Below are positions 36,227-48,805 of a DNA stretch of 64,000 nucleotides, in pieces. Position 1 is the stretch's first letter; each line of letters begins with the position of its first letter. Source of the DNA: Luzula sylvatica (taxonomy: Eukaryota; Streptophyta; Magnoliopsida; Poales; Juncaceae). The notes under the pieces were generated by a model. That model was not told where the DNA came from and did not search any database. It saw only the letters and a list, made by a program, of their open reading frames with translations. The DNA lies in the NCBI GenBank assembly GCA_946800325.1, contig OX326956.1, forward strand, positions 18,876,667 to 18,940,666, written 5' to 3'. The translations under genes and the position numbers were made by a program.

Positions 36227-36725
36227 TTTCCATATATAAATACAAATATAAATATATTCATAATTTTGTCGAACAAGATTATGAACAAAGACAAAAACTT
36301 AAAGTATTTTCATGATAGTAAAGATTAGCGCACATCCATTAATATCGCACACCCACATAAAACACACCAACGTATTTTTCCTAATATGTGTGTAATTGTA
36401 AATGATTGGTTGCACCATTCATGATTAAATACCTAGTCCACAATGTAATCTCGGTATTATATAATTATAATTAATTATGGTTTCAAGACTATGTGCACTC
36501 ATATTGATGCATAAATATTTTTTGAAAAATGACCATTTTGTCTAAATCAAAATTTTAAAATTCTAAAAACAAATAAAATTATTTTTGTGATTTTATTAAA
36601 TTAGAATGGTCAATCCTTTGTTAGATATTATGTTCATCATCAAAAAATTACAAAATCAACTATTCGACTTCTGATTTAATTATAAATATTTATGATCATT
36701 CGAACTAAAGATATATGAAAGATTA

Positions 36726-36729
<4 letters not shown>

Positions 36730-36781
<52 letters not shown>
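36730..36781. repeat. (CT)n microsatellite
   Basis: About 52 bp of CT within a roughly 120-bp stretch (36685-36806) that unit A lacks at 14910. Confidence 0.95.
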
Positions 36782-36783
<2 letters not shown>

Positions 36784-37285
36784 TCCCTATCCTCCTCTTC
36801 ATAATACTTCTAGTTCTAACATATTCTTTCGAATACATAAAAAAAGATTTGGTTGAAAAAGGTGTATGTAACCTCATCATTTTCGAAATAAAAGTCTTCC
36901 GTTCTACGATTGTATTGTGTTCCTAAACCAGAAGCAAGACAAATCGAAAATGTAAATACCATGCACTAGAGTGTTGTCTTCAGGATAGTAGTGACACGGT
37001 CACGCGTTCATGTGTTGTGCTTCCGGATGAAAAGCAAGACAAATCGGAAATATAGAAACCTTGAAAACAGACAAATAAAAATATCAAAAACAAGACAAAT
37101 CGGAAATGTAGAAACCTTGAAAACAGACAAATAAAAATAACAATGACACACGGTCACGCGGGTACATCGGAACTTATTGTTGTTTTATGTATTTATTATT
37201 CTTTTAATTAATCCAAACTTATTTTTGTTTTACGTATTTATTATTATTTTAATTAATTATGTGGTTATTTTATCAAATATTTTCA

Positions 37286-37523
37286 GAGAAGTTCTATGAT
37301 AGACCAATTTTCTTATCATGGACCCTTTTTCAAAAAAAATATTTTAAGAATTTTACCTATTTATTAATTAATTATACAAAATTTATATTTTGGATAGCAT
37401 TAAATGATAAAAATATACACTAGAATCTTACAAAAAAAAATCATTATTTAACAAATATTCGAAATATTTTTTTTTTAAAATGGATCCATGATAAAAAAAA
37501 ATGAATCTATCATAAAACTCTCC
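37286..37523. mobile_element. MULE-type MITE, 238 bp, TTCTATCATACACC family
   Basis: The ends GAGAAGTTCTATGATAGACC and the complement of CTATCATAAAACTCTCC are inverted repeats. The flanks ATATTTTCA (37277-37285) and ATATTTTAA (37524-37532) are a 9-bp duplication with one mismatch. Unit A has the empty site near 15385. It sits about 50 bp upstream of the TATA box of SABATH copy B. Confidence 0.85.
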
Positions 37524-37572
37524 ATATTTTAATTAATTATAATGTTCCATTGTGTATGTATGTATGTTGGCC

Positions 37573-37578
37573 TATAAA
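37573..37578 (+). promoter_or_regulatory. TATA box of SABATH copy B
   Basis: TATAAA in GGCCTATAAATACGATC, conserved with copies A and C. Confidence 0.55.
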
Positions 37579-37685
37579 TACGATCATTTGGCCAATCCTA
37601 AACTGAATACAACACAATTAGCATGCAACAAAATTCGAATCCTAGACATTAAGGATTAAGGATATTGTTGACGATACAAAAGAAG

Positions 37686-39369
37686 ATGGAGAACTTCCTT
37701 CACATGGTTGGAGGTGCTGGCAAATCCAGTTATGCCGCAAATAGCAGCCTAGCAGGATCCAGGTGAGAATTCTCTTTTAAGAAATTAAGATCCCTATGAA
37801 CATCACCATCATTATTAATTTTCATCTATGATCACTGATCAGGAGAAGGCCATTCAGAAAGCCAAGCCGATACTCGATGAAACAGTTGGAGAATTAATAA
37901 AAAATCTTCTCCCTCGGAAGATGGTCATGGTCGATCTGGGCTGCTCTTCGAGTCCCAACACTTTACTCGTTATCTCTCAAGTGATGGAAAACAGTCACTA
38001 ACCAATGCCGGCATTTAGAACGAGAACCACCTGAGATGGTGTTCTTCTTAAACGACCTTCCCGGAAACGATTTCAATAACATATTTCGATTACTGAATTC
38101 TTTTCGCGAAAATCTTAGCAAAAACGTTAGATCAACTAATCCGTATTATGTGGCTAGATTACCAGGCTCCTTTTATGGAAAGATTCTTCCATCTCAATGT
38201 GTTTCACTTGTTCCGCTCAACATTCTCTCTCCATTGGATTTCACAGGTATCTCCAAATATTATTATAGCTGATATTTTTTAAATAGGAAAAGAAAATTTA
38301 ATTAACATGATAATTAATAAGAAACACATCAATAAGAATTAAGTAATATAATTCAAATCAATATTAATTATATATCATATGTTAATTAATTATATTATAT
38401 GTGTTAATTACCATGTTAATTAGAAAATTGAGGATTTCTGTTGAGATATTGGGGACACCATATATGCCCTCAAAGAAAAAAGGCCCCCTACATTTTTGAT
38501 AGCATCAAAAAAATATCCCAACAGTTGATTAGTGATTATTTTTATTCAAAAAATAATTAAATGAGGTTAATCGATGGTGTTAATCACTTGCTAAATTTTG
38601 ATTTTTTTGTGCAAATTCTAATAATGTACAGAAATTTCTTATACAATTTAGGGTTGATATAAGTTTTTTTTTTTTTTTTTTTTTGCAAATTTCAGAATTA
38701 CAGTATACTTGTGCATTTGTATTTTGAACAGGTACCTCAAGGGCTGGAGAAAGAAATAAAAGATATCCCCCCAAACAAGGGGAACATATATATTTCGAGT
38801 AGATTTTTCGTTGTTCCTCGAATCGCGCTGTGACGAACTCGTTCCCGTAGGGCTGGTGGTTCTCTCATTCTTGGGAAGGAAGAATAAGGACATCTTAACC
38901 AGAGAATTAAGCTGTCAATGGAAATTACTCGCCGATGCGCTCAACGACATGGTTTTAGAGGCACTATTTGTAAAATATTTGTTTTCAGAAATTCTAATAA
39001 AATATTATTTAACATTTTTATTATATGATCTGATTTTCGCAGGGGCTGGTGGAAGAGGAGAAATTGGACTCGTTGGCATTTTACGCACCATCCATGGAAG
39101 AAGCCGAGGCCGTGATAAATGCGCAAAATCGCTTCGAAATCCTCCGTATTGAAATGTTCGAGTCAAATTGGGACCCATTTGATGACTCAAACGATGATAT
39201 TGTTCATGACAGTAACCAAAGTGGCACAAATTATTCTAATTGCATAAGAGCAGTTGTAGAGCTGATTATTACAACTCATTTTGGTGAATCCATACTCGAC
39301 GAACTGTTCTTGAGATTTGCAAACAATGTCGCCAATCATGTATTAGTACTTGCATTGAAGAAGAAATAA
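37686..39369 (+). pseudogene. SABATH carboxyl methyltransferase pseudogene, unit B
   Basis: Same four-exon plan as copy A: exons about 37686-37762, 37843-38246, 38732-38960 and 39044-39369. Lesions differ from copy A. Exon 1 has an 8-base gain (AGCAGCCTAGCAGG) that shifts the frame. Exon 2 has an extra A near 37988 (GATGGAAAACAG) and an extra T near 38201 (GTGTTTCAC). Exon 3 lacks about 57 bases after ATATATTTCGA (near 38798) that in copy A encode PPHVVKLYQQQFQ. The donor after exon 3 reads GC instead of GT. The TAG seen in copy A is TGG here. About 24 bases near the C-terminus (LLKEKTKLP) are also gone. The SAM loop reads CSSSPNT. Not functional as annotated. Confidence 0.88.
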
Positions 39370-39411
39370 GAAATAAGTAGTTAATATTAATGAAAGTACA
39401 CATTGTATGAC

Positions 39412-42056
39412 GAGAGTAACTAAAAAGCTTGTACAAGTTTAATCTGTTTTTTGCTTGTAAATTTTTAACTAAAAAGCTTGTAAATTTTTGCTTGTAAATT
39501 TACATCCAGATCCGTGCATGCTTTTATGACATTCCTTCCCGTCAGTTTAAGTTATCTTTAGTTATCTCCGTCAAAAAACCTTGTTCTCGACTCATGCCCT
39601 CTCCTTCTTCTCGAGCTATCCATGGCTGCTCTTTTCTTCTATCTTTCCACCTGTTTCGTCCTCCAGATAGCTGCTGTGGAAGAGGCCCGGTGAAAAGGCT
39701 TCTTTGAGATAGCGTGAAACTGAAGCGAAGGCTCCAGCGAAGAGGATCTCTATGGAAGACTGAAGAGGAGGTTAGTTTCTCGCTGAAGGAGGACTCTCTC
39801 TTGGACGAAGTCCTACCAGTCGTTCGTCGAACCAGTCGTCGAAAATATCTTCTAAGAGGTGAGTTTCATCATTTTTATCTCTCGGTTCGTCCATTTGGGG
39901 GTGGAGAATTCATAATATTGAGTAATTACAACTTAATTGGAAATCGATAGAGAACTTATCTGAAATTGAAAGTAATTGGGAATGAGAATTTTTCTAAAAT
40001 TATGCTATTAGGAATTTGATATTCTCGGAATTGGGGGCTAATTATATGGTGCTGCATGGGGCTGTATTTTATATATCGGGGCTAATTTCGATGAATTGGG
40101 GGCTAGTTTCGATGAATTGGGGGCTAATTAGGGTCCATTAAGCTAGTTCAGGCTTTATATTGTGCACATTTAGGATAATTGTCCAATACTTGATTTTATA
40201 TAGTTCAAATTCTTTATTTGCAGATTTGGATGATGTCGAGAAAATTCGTTATTGTAAGCAATTGGAATCAATTTTCGGTGGCACTAATAATTAAATATTC
40301 CTCTAATGAATATTGGTTATGTATCGAAATATAATATTCGTTATTGTAAGCAATTGGAATCAATTTTTGGTGGCACTAATAATTAAATATTCCTCTAATG
40401 AATATTGGTTATGTATCGAAATATAATATTCATTATTGTAAGCAATTGGATATGTATCGAAATATAATATTGTATGGGATGTGTTGAAAATGAAATGGAT
40501 GTGTATCGAATCTCAATTTTTAGGTACCAATTTTTCTAATATGTGTGTATCGGATCTGAAAATTTAGGCACTAGTTTTGCAAAAAAAAATAGGTACTCTT
40601 GCAATTATGTATGTGGTACCAGGTTATATATGTACCTACATGTAAGGTCTTGAAAATTTTATGTGTGTTCTCGCAATTAAACATGTATTGTTTGAACATG
40701 TATAAAGTTGTTTAAATTGGTAGGAACTTAATTACAATATATTATGAAGTTATACCATAATTAGGAACTTAATACAAAATATTATAAATTTTGCCATTAA
40801 ATTTTCAACAACTATTTATTTTAATACAAATTCAGAGAATACATGTTTTGTACCAATACATATTCACATTCGATACAATCTTACATTTCAATGCATTCAA
40901 TACATATTTGCATTTTAATCCGCTATACATTCAATACATATTTACATCGCATCACACATTCAAAACATATTTCAAATACATATTACGTTCAATACGAAAA
41001 TGTCCTGGTCCACTGAAGCTTCTAGACGGTCTGATAATGTGTCGCGGCAGAAATTGCGTCCCCTTCCAATTTGCCTTTTTCCGTGCTCACTCTTTTTCTG
41101 AAATAATTCACAATAGAAATTTCAGAATATTATTTTAACCTCCAATCATGCCTCAATTTAATAAGATATTAACATTAAGTTATGCTTCACTTCTTGTTCA
41201 GTTCCAAACGACATTCCTATGAGCTCGACTCATATTAGCTACATACTCCATTGCATTGTGCCTCTAAAAAAACATAATGCAGGTTGTTGTCTGCAAATCC
41301 AAAAAACACAAACAATGTAAATATAAAAAAGAAATTTAAGAAATACTTCAATTAATTCTAAATTTAGGTATTAGATGATATACTTGTTTTAGTTCACAAT
41401 TAATCACAAGTTCTGAAATTTTCAGAATAATTTCAGAATAATAGTGTGATCGCATCTGTCCGACGCACAATTTCAGAAAAATTCTCAATTAATTGCTAAT
41501 TAATCACAAATTCTCCACCCACAAATACTTGTATAATTCCTAATTAATACCCATTTTTAAGAATAATTTCAGAAATACTTGTATTAAAAAATTTCCACCC
41601 ACAAATTCACAAATCCTAGGCCTCAATAAAGATGAAACTCACCTATTGGGCGACTAAGACAGATTTTCTTTGAAAGAGAATCATCAATTTTCCCCTTTAC
41701 TCTCCATCGCAGGGAGAGAACTGAGCCTTGGAGCCGCCTCTGTTTAGGGTTTTAGGAGCACACAATTTGGAGAGGGGTCGAGAAAGAGGAGCATACGATC
41801 TGAAGCTTTGAAGAGGGGTCGAGAGGGGCAATCTGGAGCTAGCCATGGAAAACCTCCTCTCTTTTGCTGGAATTCGCTGGAGAGAAAGGTAAGAGGAGTG
41901 GCTATATATTTTTTTTGACGGAGATAACAACAAGTAACGGAAGTGTTAAGGGAGCGTGTCTAATAAGAGTTTGCACGGATCCTGATGCTGATCTGAGGGT
42001 TCTATATTCACAAGCAAAAAAGAAGTCTAACTTGTACAAGTTTTTTAGTTACTCTC
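39412..42056. mobile_element. non-autonomous MULE, 2645 bp, exact 9-bp TSD
   Basis: Absent from unit A. The ends GAGAGTAACTAAAAAGCTTG and the complement of ACTTGTACAAGTTTTTTAGT start arms of about 150 bp; both arms share AGATCCGTGC-like and TTATCTCCGTCAAAAA blocks. The duplication TTGTATGAC is exact (39403-39411 and 42057-42065). No transposase. The interior has exon-like stretches at 39590-39870 and 41690-41890 (short frames of 60-80 codons on each strand) that I could not assign; they may be captured fragments (Pack-MULE). Confidence 0.88.
40242..40440. repeat. tandem repeat of about 98-108 bp, two and a half copies
   Basis: The unit TTCGTTATTGTAAGCAATTG ... GGTTATGTATCGAAATATAA repeats inside the MULE at 39412-42056, followed by a partial third copy. 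Confidence 0.8.
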
Positions 42057-42065
42057 TTGTATGAC

Positions 42066-43512
42066 ATTATCAATAAAACAAAAGAATGTCCGATAAGATT
42101 CAATATTACTAACATAAATTAGTCACAAAAAAATTAATATCCATCTATCGATGATCGAGCAAAGTAAACAAATAATTCGTTTCCTCGTAAAAAAACATGG
42201 TTTATACAAAAACGCAAAGGCCATGGATAAACTCAATTCTACTGTCATATACGGAAAAATATATTATGTTTCTCAATTTCTCTTAAATATTTTTGATGCG
42301 TCAATTGAAAATATTTAATTTGACTGATTAGATTTCTATATTAATTTAATAAACAATTGAGTTAAATGTTAAGGCATCATATCAAACTCCTTACCGAATA
42401 GGGAATCCATGTCTATGAGTCAGAAGTCTTTGACCAACTCTGAGTCGGGATCAAATGGGTCGTCCCGAGGAAACCCGACAAGAAAAGGAAAATGATAAAA
42501 AAAAAACCTACAAAAGATTAAGTCTGTCACAGAAACTATCTTGGGCCAGCATATGTGCAAACTTTGAATATTTTTCTTTAAGAAAGTGCTTATTTCACTA
42601 GAGTTAATTAATTCTAAGGATTGTTTAGGCATAGCAAGTGAAAACAATTCGGCCCACAATGATAACTACGTCTGTAAATAAGTCGAGTTTGATCGTTTTG
42701 GATCCAGTTCGGACTCTGACTCGAATTTGAACTGATTCAACTCGAAACTGATATAGGATCTCGACCCGGAATGTTCAATTTAAACTCAACTCGATGTTGA
42801 CTCGACTCGGTAGTGATTCGAAATTGAATTTGTTATTCAACTTTCCATCGAAATTATTCATATATTTTTGTAAATAAAATTGTTTTTTAAGCAATATAGA
42901 TCCAATTTTTAAATTGACTCGAACTCGATTCAAAATCAATATAGGCCAGCTCGAAATTGACTTGAACTGGACTCGAAATTGACTTAAACTCGATTCGAAA
43001 TTGATATAGGTCCTACTCGAAATTGACTCGATTCGAAATTGATATAGGTCCAACTCGACTCGACTTTGGTTTGAGCTAGCTCAACTCGACTTGAAAATAA
43101 TTTGAGCCGTTGTCGAGTTCTTTTTCCGAGTCGAACACGAACGATTCACGAGTCACGAGCTAAAATTACAGTCTTAATGATAACTCACGTAACACCACAA
43201 AATATATGGTCCCAAAATAACTTGGAAGGAGGTGAATAGAGAAGACTAATATAATTACATGTGACTATATGTTAATCTAACTAATTTTAAGTTTTGTCAG
43301 TTTTCATAGAGTAATTGTGCTAATTAACAAAAAATACAAAAATAAATAATCGAAAAAGGCAAGATAAGTAAAAGAGAGACAGAAGTGACACTATATTTGT
43401 TACGGATTTCGTTGGATGATTTCGTGAGATGTGATCACATTTTATGTACGGAACAGCCGACTCGTCTTAATACGTACATACATCTCATGTAAAATCTTGC
43501 CGCCAAAACGGG
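42066..43512. repeat. unit B tail with TCGA-rich repeats
   Basis: Counterpart of 17858-18426 plus 19604 onward in A, without the Harbinger-like insertion. It contains the GACTCGAACTCGATT array at 42680-43130. No gene. Confidence 0.65.
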
Positions 43513-46500
43513 GGCTGGCACTATATTTATTATTTGCTATAGCAAATTCCTAAAATTAAAAGTATTTTATAATTTTATAATTTGTACGGTTCATTCTTTA
43601 TATTTATCCAAGTAAGTAACTAAGTAATTTATTGGATATTATTTTAGTAATTTATTAATATTATTATTTAGTATTTTTTTTTATTTTACCGTAACTTATG
43701 GCTTGTGTTACACGGATACTTCAAAAGTCGAATCGTATCGTATCGGATACTAATGTTCGTATGATACTCGTCAGATATGTAGCGGATACTTCATTTGGCG
43801 GATCCGAATATTTTATTTTAAAATAATATCACAATCTTCTCGGTTACTTCCGGATATTTGTTGCATGCTTCTAACGCATCAATAATTATACTCGAAAAAT
43901 AAAAATAAATGATTAATATATATAATTAAATAACTAAATATAATAAACAAATATTTAATAGAAAGTTATTTCTGTACTAAAAAATGGTATATTTTATGTA
44001 AATAATATAATATATAAAAAATAAAAATATTAAATATATAAATTATAATTAATAAAATATTATATATAATAGACACATCATATCCCTATGTTTTTTAGTA
44101 ACCGTATCTCCGTATCTTATTCGTATTTTAATTAAGTGGATTTTAAATGTGTTTTTAAAATGTGCACACCTATTTCATGATTTCTAGTAGTTGAAGTATT
44201 TATTCTTCTATATAAAATCAAACGTGCCTGTATTTGATATTGTATATGAGTTATTTAATTAATTGTATTTTTTAAATCATATGTATAGTAAAAACACTTG
44301 TTCGGTTCTTGATGAAGAATCCATGATTTTAGTTTAAAATTATAGTTAGTTATGAAATGAATGGAGTTAGATAAATTAAATATCATAACCAAAATAATAC
44401 CGGTACAAAAATTATAGTTAATTATAAAATGAACGGAGTTGACAAATTAAATATTATAAATACAATATTACAAGTACAAAACATACACGAGAACACAACG
44501 ATTTTAATCTAGGAGGGGCAACTGCCCCTCCTAGTGTGTTAATAAATCCGCCACTAGATAATAGTATTTACTATTTATATTAGCACTATATTTGGTCGCT
44601 TATTTACTTGGTCTCCATAGCAACGAGTCGATCCACACGGAGTTCCAGTTCTTCTTACTAATTTTGTTTCGGTTTTCTTCCAATACCTTAGGTACTTTAA
44701 TTTATGTATTCTATTTTTTTCCGAAGTTAATTTAATCATGTTTCTTTCTTCTTCAAATATGAGTACTATTTTCATTCCATAAAGATTGCGCATCTTATAA
44801 ATTGAAGAAAAACATAGAAAATCATAGTGTATGACTATGAGCGAATCATTGGAAGGAAAGTTGAAGTGTATATAAATAAGATAAGAGTTAAAGGGATTAA
44901 GATAACATGAAAACCCTATTTCAGTAGACGCATTGTGATTGTGTGATGATTTGAAATGGATGATACAAACACGTAATTAGTATGAGAAACGAAATACATG
45001 TGAGTAAACTATAGTGTGAAGTATACAAAAATTCCTATACAATATTAGGGAAAATCACGGTGTTTGAGGGTATCATACTATTTTAGTTGTTGTGAATCCA
45101 TCTCTTTCTCAAATATAAAAAGAAAAATATCAATTTTCTTACAAAAGTGTCATTATATGCAAAATCTTGATTTCGAAAATTAATATCTTTCTTACCGAAA
45201 AACAATGGATTTTTTTAATATTTTTTCAACAAAATACTTTTAAGTCACCTAAGTTTCACAAATTAAAACTAAAATATATTATGAATCCTAGTTATCTATA
45301 TAGTTTTGTTTTCAAATAAAAATATCTTCACAAATTTTTTCATGAAAACGTCATAAATTACAAAATACAATTAGTATTAAGTTAACATAAACTAATTGTT
45401 TTCCCGTGTAATTGCTCGGGAATCTTCGAATCTGCCATGTTTTAAATTTTCCTAATATGTAATTTGATTTTAAGTTTTTTTATCTGATTGTTCACACTTA
45501 TGTGTTTTGGTATATTTTTAACTCTCTAACTTTTTTGGATATTTAAAGAAAAAACTCTCATATTTTTGTAAACTCCAACAAACCCTCTCTACCAAACTTT
45601 TATTTTCAAATATCCCATATGGATGATATTAAATTATTTTTTACCAAAATATCCTTCTATTTTCATAAGTAATAATTAAAAAAATATTTTTGTTAATTTT
45701 ATTAGTTTGAAGAAAAGTCATAACATTTCTTAATATGTGATTTTAAAAAAATTATTACATGTTGTGTTTATATAATTTTAATATTTTATTTCTTATTCAT
45801 GAAAAACTAACATTAGATAATAATTTAATAAACAACAATAAATAATCACCTTGAAAATATATTGAAAGAAAAATATATGTTTAAAACATCTAGTTTTTTA
45901 TTTTTATTTTCCTTTCATGTATTTTTTTAATAGTTTCATGATATTCTATTTTTTAAATATTTGCAAAGTGTTATTTTAATATTGTTGTTCATCTTATTAT
46001 TAAATTAGGCTAGTTCTTGAGAAAAAAAAATATAAAAGTCAAAATATAATGTATGAAATATTAGAAATATATAAATATAACATGTAATAATTATTATTTT
46101 TAAATTATTATATGCTACAAAAAATTGTAGGATTTTTTAAAATTTTTAAAAAATAACAGTTTATTTTAATTACTATATGTAAATTTAGGGTGTTTTACAA
46201 TATTAAAAAACTAGTGTTTTCTTTTTTTGAATTTTTTTCATATTTATTTGAGACAATAAATATAAATAAACTTGGTCCACAATGGACCAAAGTTCATGCA
46301 ATTTTTAATTTAATTGGTTTATATGAACTATATTCAATGAATAATCAATTAATTTAGACCTTTTGATCAAAATATAATGATTCATATTAAATTGATGATG
46401 TGACATTTTATGGAAGTAAGAATTTTCTTAGAATTGAACATAAGATATAATTTGCATGTAACGAAGTAGTAAACATTAGTTAGTTTTTATATCTTGTTAT

Positions 46501-47770
46501 GAGCTTGTGTTTCTTTTCAATATATTTCATGTTTACTTGATTTATGTACATAACGTAGATCTTTGCCGTAAATGTTTAATGGCTAAAAAAAAGTTTTCTA
46601 AATATTAAATTTGGTATAAGTTTAGAGAAACACTAATACACTTAAATTATTTTAATTTTTTTATAATATAATGTACAATAATATATTTATAATATATTAT
46701 AGCTTTAACATCTTCGAGAGTAATGATCTTCGAGAGTAATGATCTTCCGCCCATGCCCTTATGTGGATCTGTGTTTTTAATCTGATATTGTTTTATTTCA
46801 GCCCATGCCCTGTGTAGATCTGCATTTTATCTAATATTATTTTATTTATTCAATAATACAACGAAAATCCAGGAAGCAATGAGATAACACCAATCCCACA
46901 CGAAAGGTTGATGATATTTTAATATCAATATATTATTTATTATAATATTTTAATATTTATGTATTATTTATTATAATATTATAATATTCACGTATTATTT
47001 ATTATAATATTTTTTATATTTGTATTATTTATTTTTTAACACTGTTTTATTTTTTATAATATTTTAATATCTATTTATTCTTTATTAAATTATAGGGATA
47101 TATAAAATAAACTTATGGGGTATATTGGCCATTTTTAAAAACATGGAATAATATTTTAAATTTGTAAAATTATATCATTAAGGCGTAAAAGTGTGTGTCA
47201 TAAACTGTGTGTCGGAAAATGCGTGTCGGAAATCGTGTATGGACGCAATCTCTCATGCACCATATAGAGAATAATATATTGTATCGTTCAGTATAATATA
47301 TTATATCGTTCAGTATAATATTATATTATGTATCGTTCAGTACAATATTTTGTGAGCGGAATTATGTGTTTAAAATTTTTCTCTGAATTTGAGCTAACAG
47401 CCATGCTATATATTATTGTCATATCACGAATTTAATAAAATTATATATACATAAGAAAAGTCTTGTGGATGTTCTCCTCTTGCTCGAACTTTTTTTTTTT
47501 TTTTGAAAAAACAGAGAGGGCTCGAAGTCCCACATCCATTGATTATATTAAAAAAAAAATTATAGCCTCTATGTTAAGATAAGAGTTCCACACAATGGAG
47601 ACCTATATCTTTTAAGATTTCATATGGCTAATATCTCACTCCAAACAATTACACCCAAAAACACACCCCTGAAACCAGGAAAATAGAAGGGAAAGTAAAA
47701 TCCAGTTACAGAAATTCAGGAAAAGACTTTGATATAAAAGAAGGATTGTTGCTCCCGACCAAATTTCTAG
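43513..47770. other. AT-rich intergenic DNA between units B and C
   Basis: No gene supported. Contents: a decayed CTATGTT/GGATAC-family stretch at 43698-43870 (GTGTTACACGGATACTTC), a perfect 12-bp-arm hairpin at 44509-44534, repeated TATCGTTCAGTATAATA at 47281-47345, and long AT-only tracts. Short frames such as 44575-44793 show no family features. Confidence 0.6.
44509..44534. repeat. perfect inverted repeat, 12-bp arms, 2-base loop
   Basis: CTAGGAGGGGCA and TGCCCCTCCTAG are separated by AC, a GC-rich hairpin within AT-rich DNA. It is probably the relic of a transposable element end. Confidence 0.75.
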
Positions 47771-47774
47771 GTTA

Positions 47775-47810
47775 CTAGCAATGGCCCGCGCAACAATTGC
47801 GCGGTACTTC
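47775..47810 (-). mobile_element. Helitron 3' terminus, minus orientation
   Basis: Read on the minus strand: a stem-loop CCGCGCAATTGTTGCGCGG, then GCCATTG and CTAG (47775-47778), followed by T. The body would lie to the right, possibly through the tandem repeats to about 48836. The 5' TC end is not found. Confidence 0.6.
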
Positions 47811-48367
47811 ATACCCTTTTTTACATGTTTTTGTATAATTTGTTTAAATAGAATTTGCAAGAGTACGTTTAAACTCAATTATACAATCATGATATATTTG
47901 TTTATGACATGAAATTTGTATAATTTGTTTATAATAAATAAATATTCATGAAATTTGTTTATCATGGATATAGACATTATAATTAATAAGAGTTCATGTA
48001 ATTGATCCATCATTATAAATTCACACCAAATAAATAAAATATAACATGTTATTATTCAAAAAAAAAGAAAAATTAAGTTTCAAAACAAATAAAATAAAAC
48101 AGTGAATAATATATATAAAACCAAAATATATATTTAAAATGTCAACCATTAGCATAAAAAAATTTAATTTTTTATTTTTTAGAAAAAAAACACAATTGTA
48201 ATATCATGAGAAATTGACAATTAAGCCATAATTTCATACGAGGATTATATATAGAGTCTCAATAACACAAAAATAACATCCTTGATGAGGCGGCAAGAGA
48301 GATTAAGTAAGTTGATTAGTATTATTGATTGTCTCATTTAACGATTGAATTGACCATTTAATTGAAT

Positions 48368-48805
48368 TGACACGTCAATTAACATTTATTAATATTAACA
48401 TATTATAAATTATTGATGTGTTAATTAAATGTGTCAATTAACATTTAATTGAATCAATTAGAAATTATAATCAATTCACTTTGTCATCTCATCAAGAATA
48501 TTGTGATGAGTTTGGGGTTAATTATATTTTTCTTCCATACATTAGTATAATTCGGGTTGTAATAAAAATAAAAAAAAACTGACACGTGTCAATATGTGGT
48601 CACATGTCAATTAACATTTACTAATATTAACATATTATAAATTATTAATGTGTTAATTAAACATGTCAATTAGACATGTTAATGAATTCACTTTGTCACC
48701 TCATCAAGGATATTATGATGAGTTTGGGAGTCAATTATATTATTCTTCCATACATTGGTATAATTTGGGTTGGAATAAAAAAAAAATTAAAAAAAAAAAT
48801 TAGCT
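48368..48805. repeat. tandem repeat of about 220 bp, two copies
   Basis: Blocks near 48368-48590 and 48600-48805 share TGTCAATTAACATTTA, CATATTATAAATTATT, CTCATCAAG(A/G)ATATT and CTTCCATACATT(A/G)GTATAAT. Confidence 0.75.

Noticed and set aside
47636..47878. 80-codon minus-strand frame overlapping a Helitron end
   Set aside because: It runs through the Helitron terminal hairpin and has no conserved motif.
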